Of a stretch of DNA of 13,702 nt, positions 13,082 to 13,702 are shown piece after piece (position 1 is the stretch's first letter; each line of letters starts with the position of its first letter). Under the pieces are notes generated by a model that had not been told where the DNA came from, did no database searches, and worked only from the letters and a program-made list of their open reading frames with translations. The stretch comes from an uncultured Bacilli bacterium (lineage in GTDB: Bacteria > Bacillota_I > Bacilli_A > RF39 > UBA660). The stretch spans positions 1-13,702 of the forward strand of contig CAKOQV010000033.1 in assembly GCA_934101345.1 (NCBI GenBank). Reading direction: 5' to 3'. The position numbers and the translations under genes are program-made.

Positions 13082-13702
13082 ATGATAGAAATTAAAAATG
13101 TAAGTAAAACTTATAATGGTAAAAAGAAAGTATTAAAGAGTGTTAGTTTTAAAATTGAAAGTGGTGAGATATTTGCTTTTATAGGTCATAATGGAGCAGG
13201 TAAAACTACTATGATAAAGTGTATTATGGGTATTCTTGATTTTGAAGAAGGGAATATTTTAATAGATAATAAAAGTATTAAAGAAGAACCTTTAGAATGT
13301 AAAAAGTTAATGGCTTATGTACCTGATAATCCTGATTTATATGAAAATATGAAAGCTATAGATTTTATTAATTTTATATGTGATATGTATGAAGTACCAG
13401 AGAATATAAGAAGAAAAAATACGCTAAAGTATGCTAAAATGTTTGAGATAGAAGATAAATTAAATGATGATATATCTAGTTTTTCCCATGGCATGAAGCA
13501 AAAGGTTGCTTTAATTGCGGCTTTAGCTCATGATCCTAAAGTGTTAATAATGGATGAACCATTCGTGGGCTTAGATCCTAAGGCCGTCTATGACATGAAA
13601 GAAATAATGAGGGATATGACTAAGAATGGTAAGACAATATTTTTCTCTACTCATATTCTTGATGTGGCGGAAAAATTATGTGATAGAGTAGCTATTATTA
13701 AA
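13082..13702 (+). CDS. ABC transporter ATP-binding protein (3' truncated)
   Basis: The first 207 residues of an ABC ATPase, running off the right edge. Motifs are Walker A GHNGAGKT (35-42), Q-loop position in LMAYVPDNPDLYENM (Asp in place of Gln, as in many ABC-2 exporter ATPases of the CcmA/YxlF/BcrA group), signature SFSHGMKQK (133-141), Walker B VLIMDEP (154-160), D-loop GLDP and H-switch STHIL with H191. The family exports drugs, lantibiotics, sodium or envelope components with an ABC-2 permease, whose gene would lie beyond the window. The ATG has GGAGG 4 nt upstream. It starts 70 nt after the DUF4097 gene, a context that favours a role in envelope defence. Confidence 0.93.
   Translation, partial: MIEIKNVSKTYNGKKKVLKSVSFKIESGEIFAFIGHNGAGKTTMIKCIMGILDFEEGNILIDNKSIKEEPLECKKLMAYVPDNPDLYENMKAIDFINFICDMYEVPENIRRKNTLKYAKMFEIEDKLNDDISSFSHGMKQKVALIAALAHDPKVLIMDEPFVGLDPKAVYDMKEIMRDMTKNGKTIFFSTHILDVAEKLCDRVAIIK

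Overview
This 13.7 kb window is a very AT-rich stretch (roughly three quarters A+T by eye) in which every supported gene lies on the + strand. Trp is encoded by TGG and TGA is used as a stop, so the standard bacterial code applies and this is not a Mycoplasma-type code. The gene set points to a host-associated low-GC Bacillota of the Bacilli/Erysipelotrichia/RF39 type: a BspA-like (DUF285) surface repeat protein, the miaB-ymcA(ricA)-type pair known from Bacillus, a D-Ala-D-Ala ligase implying peptidoglycan, a lipobox lipoprotein and LiaF-like envelope genes. Placement below phylum is inference.

Layout. (1) 1-1631: the 3' part of a giant-repeat surface protein gene, 19 copies of a 26-residue unit, cut by the window start and closed by a strong terminator. 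(2) 1733-7162: probable operon lepA (EF-4), an unusual RNase II-like RNB protein, miaB and a short YlbF/YmcA-family protein, ending in a hairpin terminator. It is a translation and RNA-modification/decay cluster. (3) 7254-8234: a single-gene unit with its own promoter and terminator, coding for a lipoprotein whose middle resembles the SPFH (band 7) fold. (4) 8355-10065: ddl-ruvA pair, with ruvB not adjacent. (5) 10066-10914: an accessory-looking patch in which a small unrecognised gene, with a textbook sigma-A promoter and its own terminator, is bracketed by 30-bp imperfect direct repeats. A long hairpin without a T-tract follows. (6) 10915-13011: TetR-family regulator, LiaF-like membrane protein and LiaG/DUF4097-like protein, translationally coupled by overlaps and controlled by a promoter that overlaps a perfect 7-2-7 palindrome. 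(7) 13082-end: 5' part of an ABC-2-type exporter ATPase, cut by the window end.

How the genes fit together. The most coherent unit is the tetR-liaF-liaG operon, possibly working with the downstream ABC exporter. It looks like an envelope-stress module in which a one-component TetR repressor takes the place of the usual LiaRS two-component system. The items most worth checking are that module, the RNB protein with a replaced metal-binding Asp, the extracytoplasmic SPFH-like lipoprotein, the altered D-Ala-binding loop of Ddl, and the direct-repeat-flanked gene cassette. I see no CRISPR, tRNA, rRNA, transposase or phage gene, and no gene-free stretch longer than about 220 bases.
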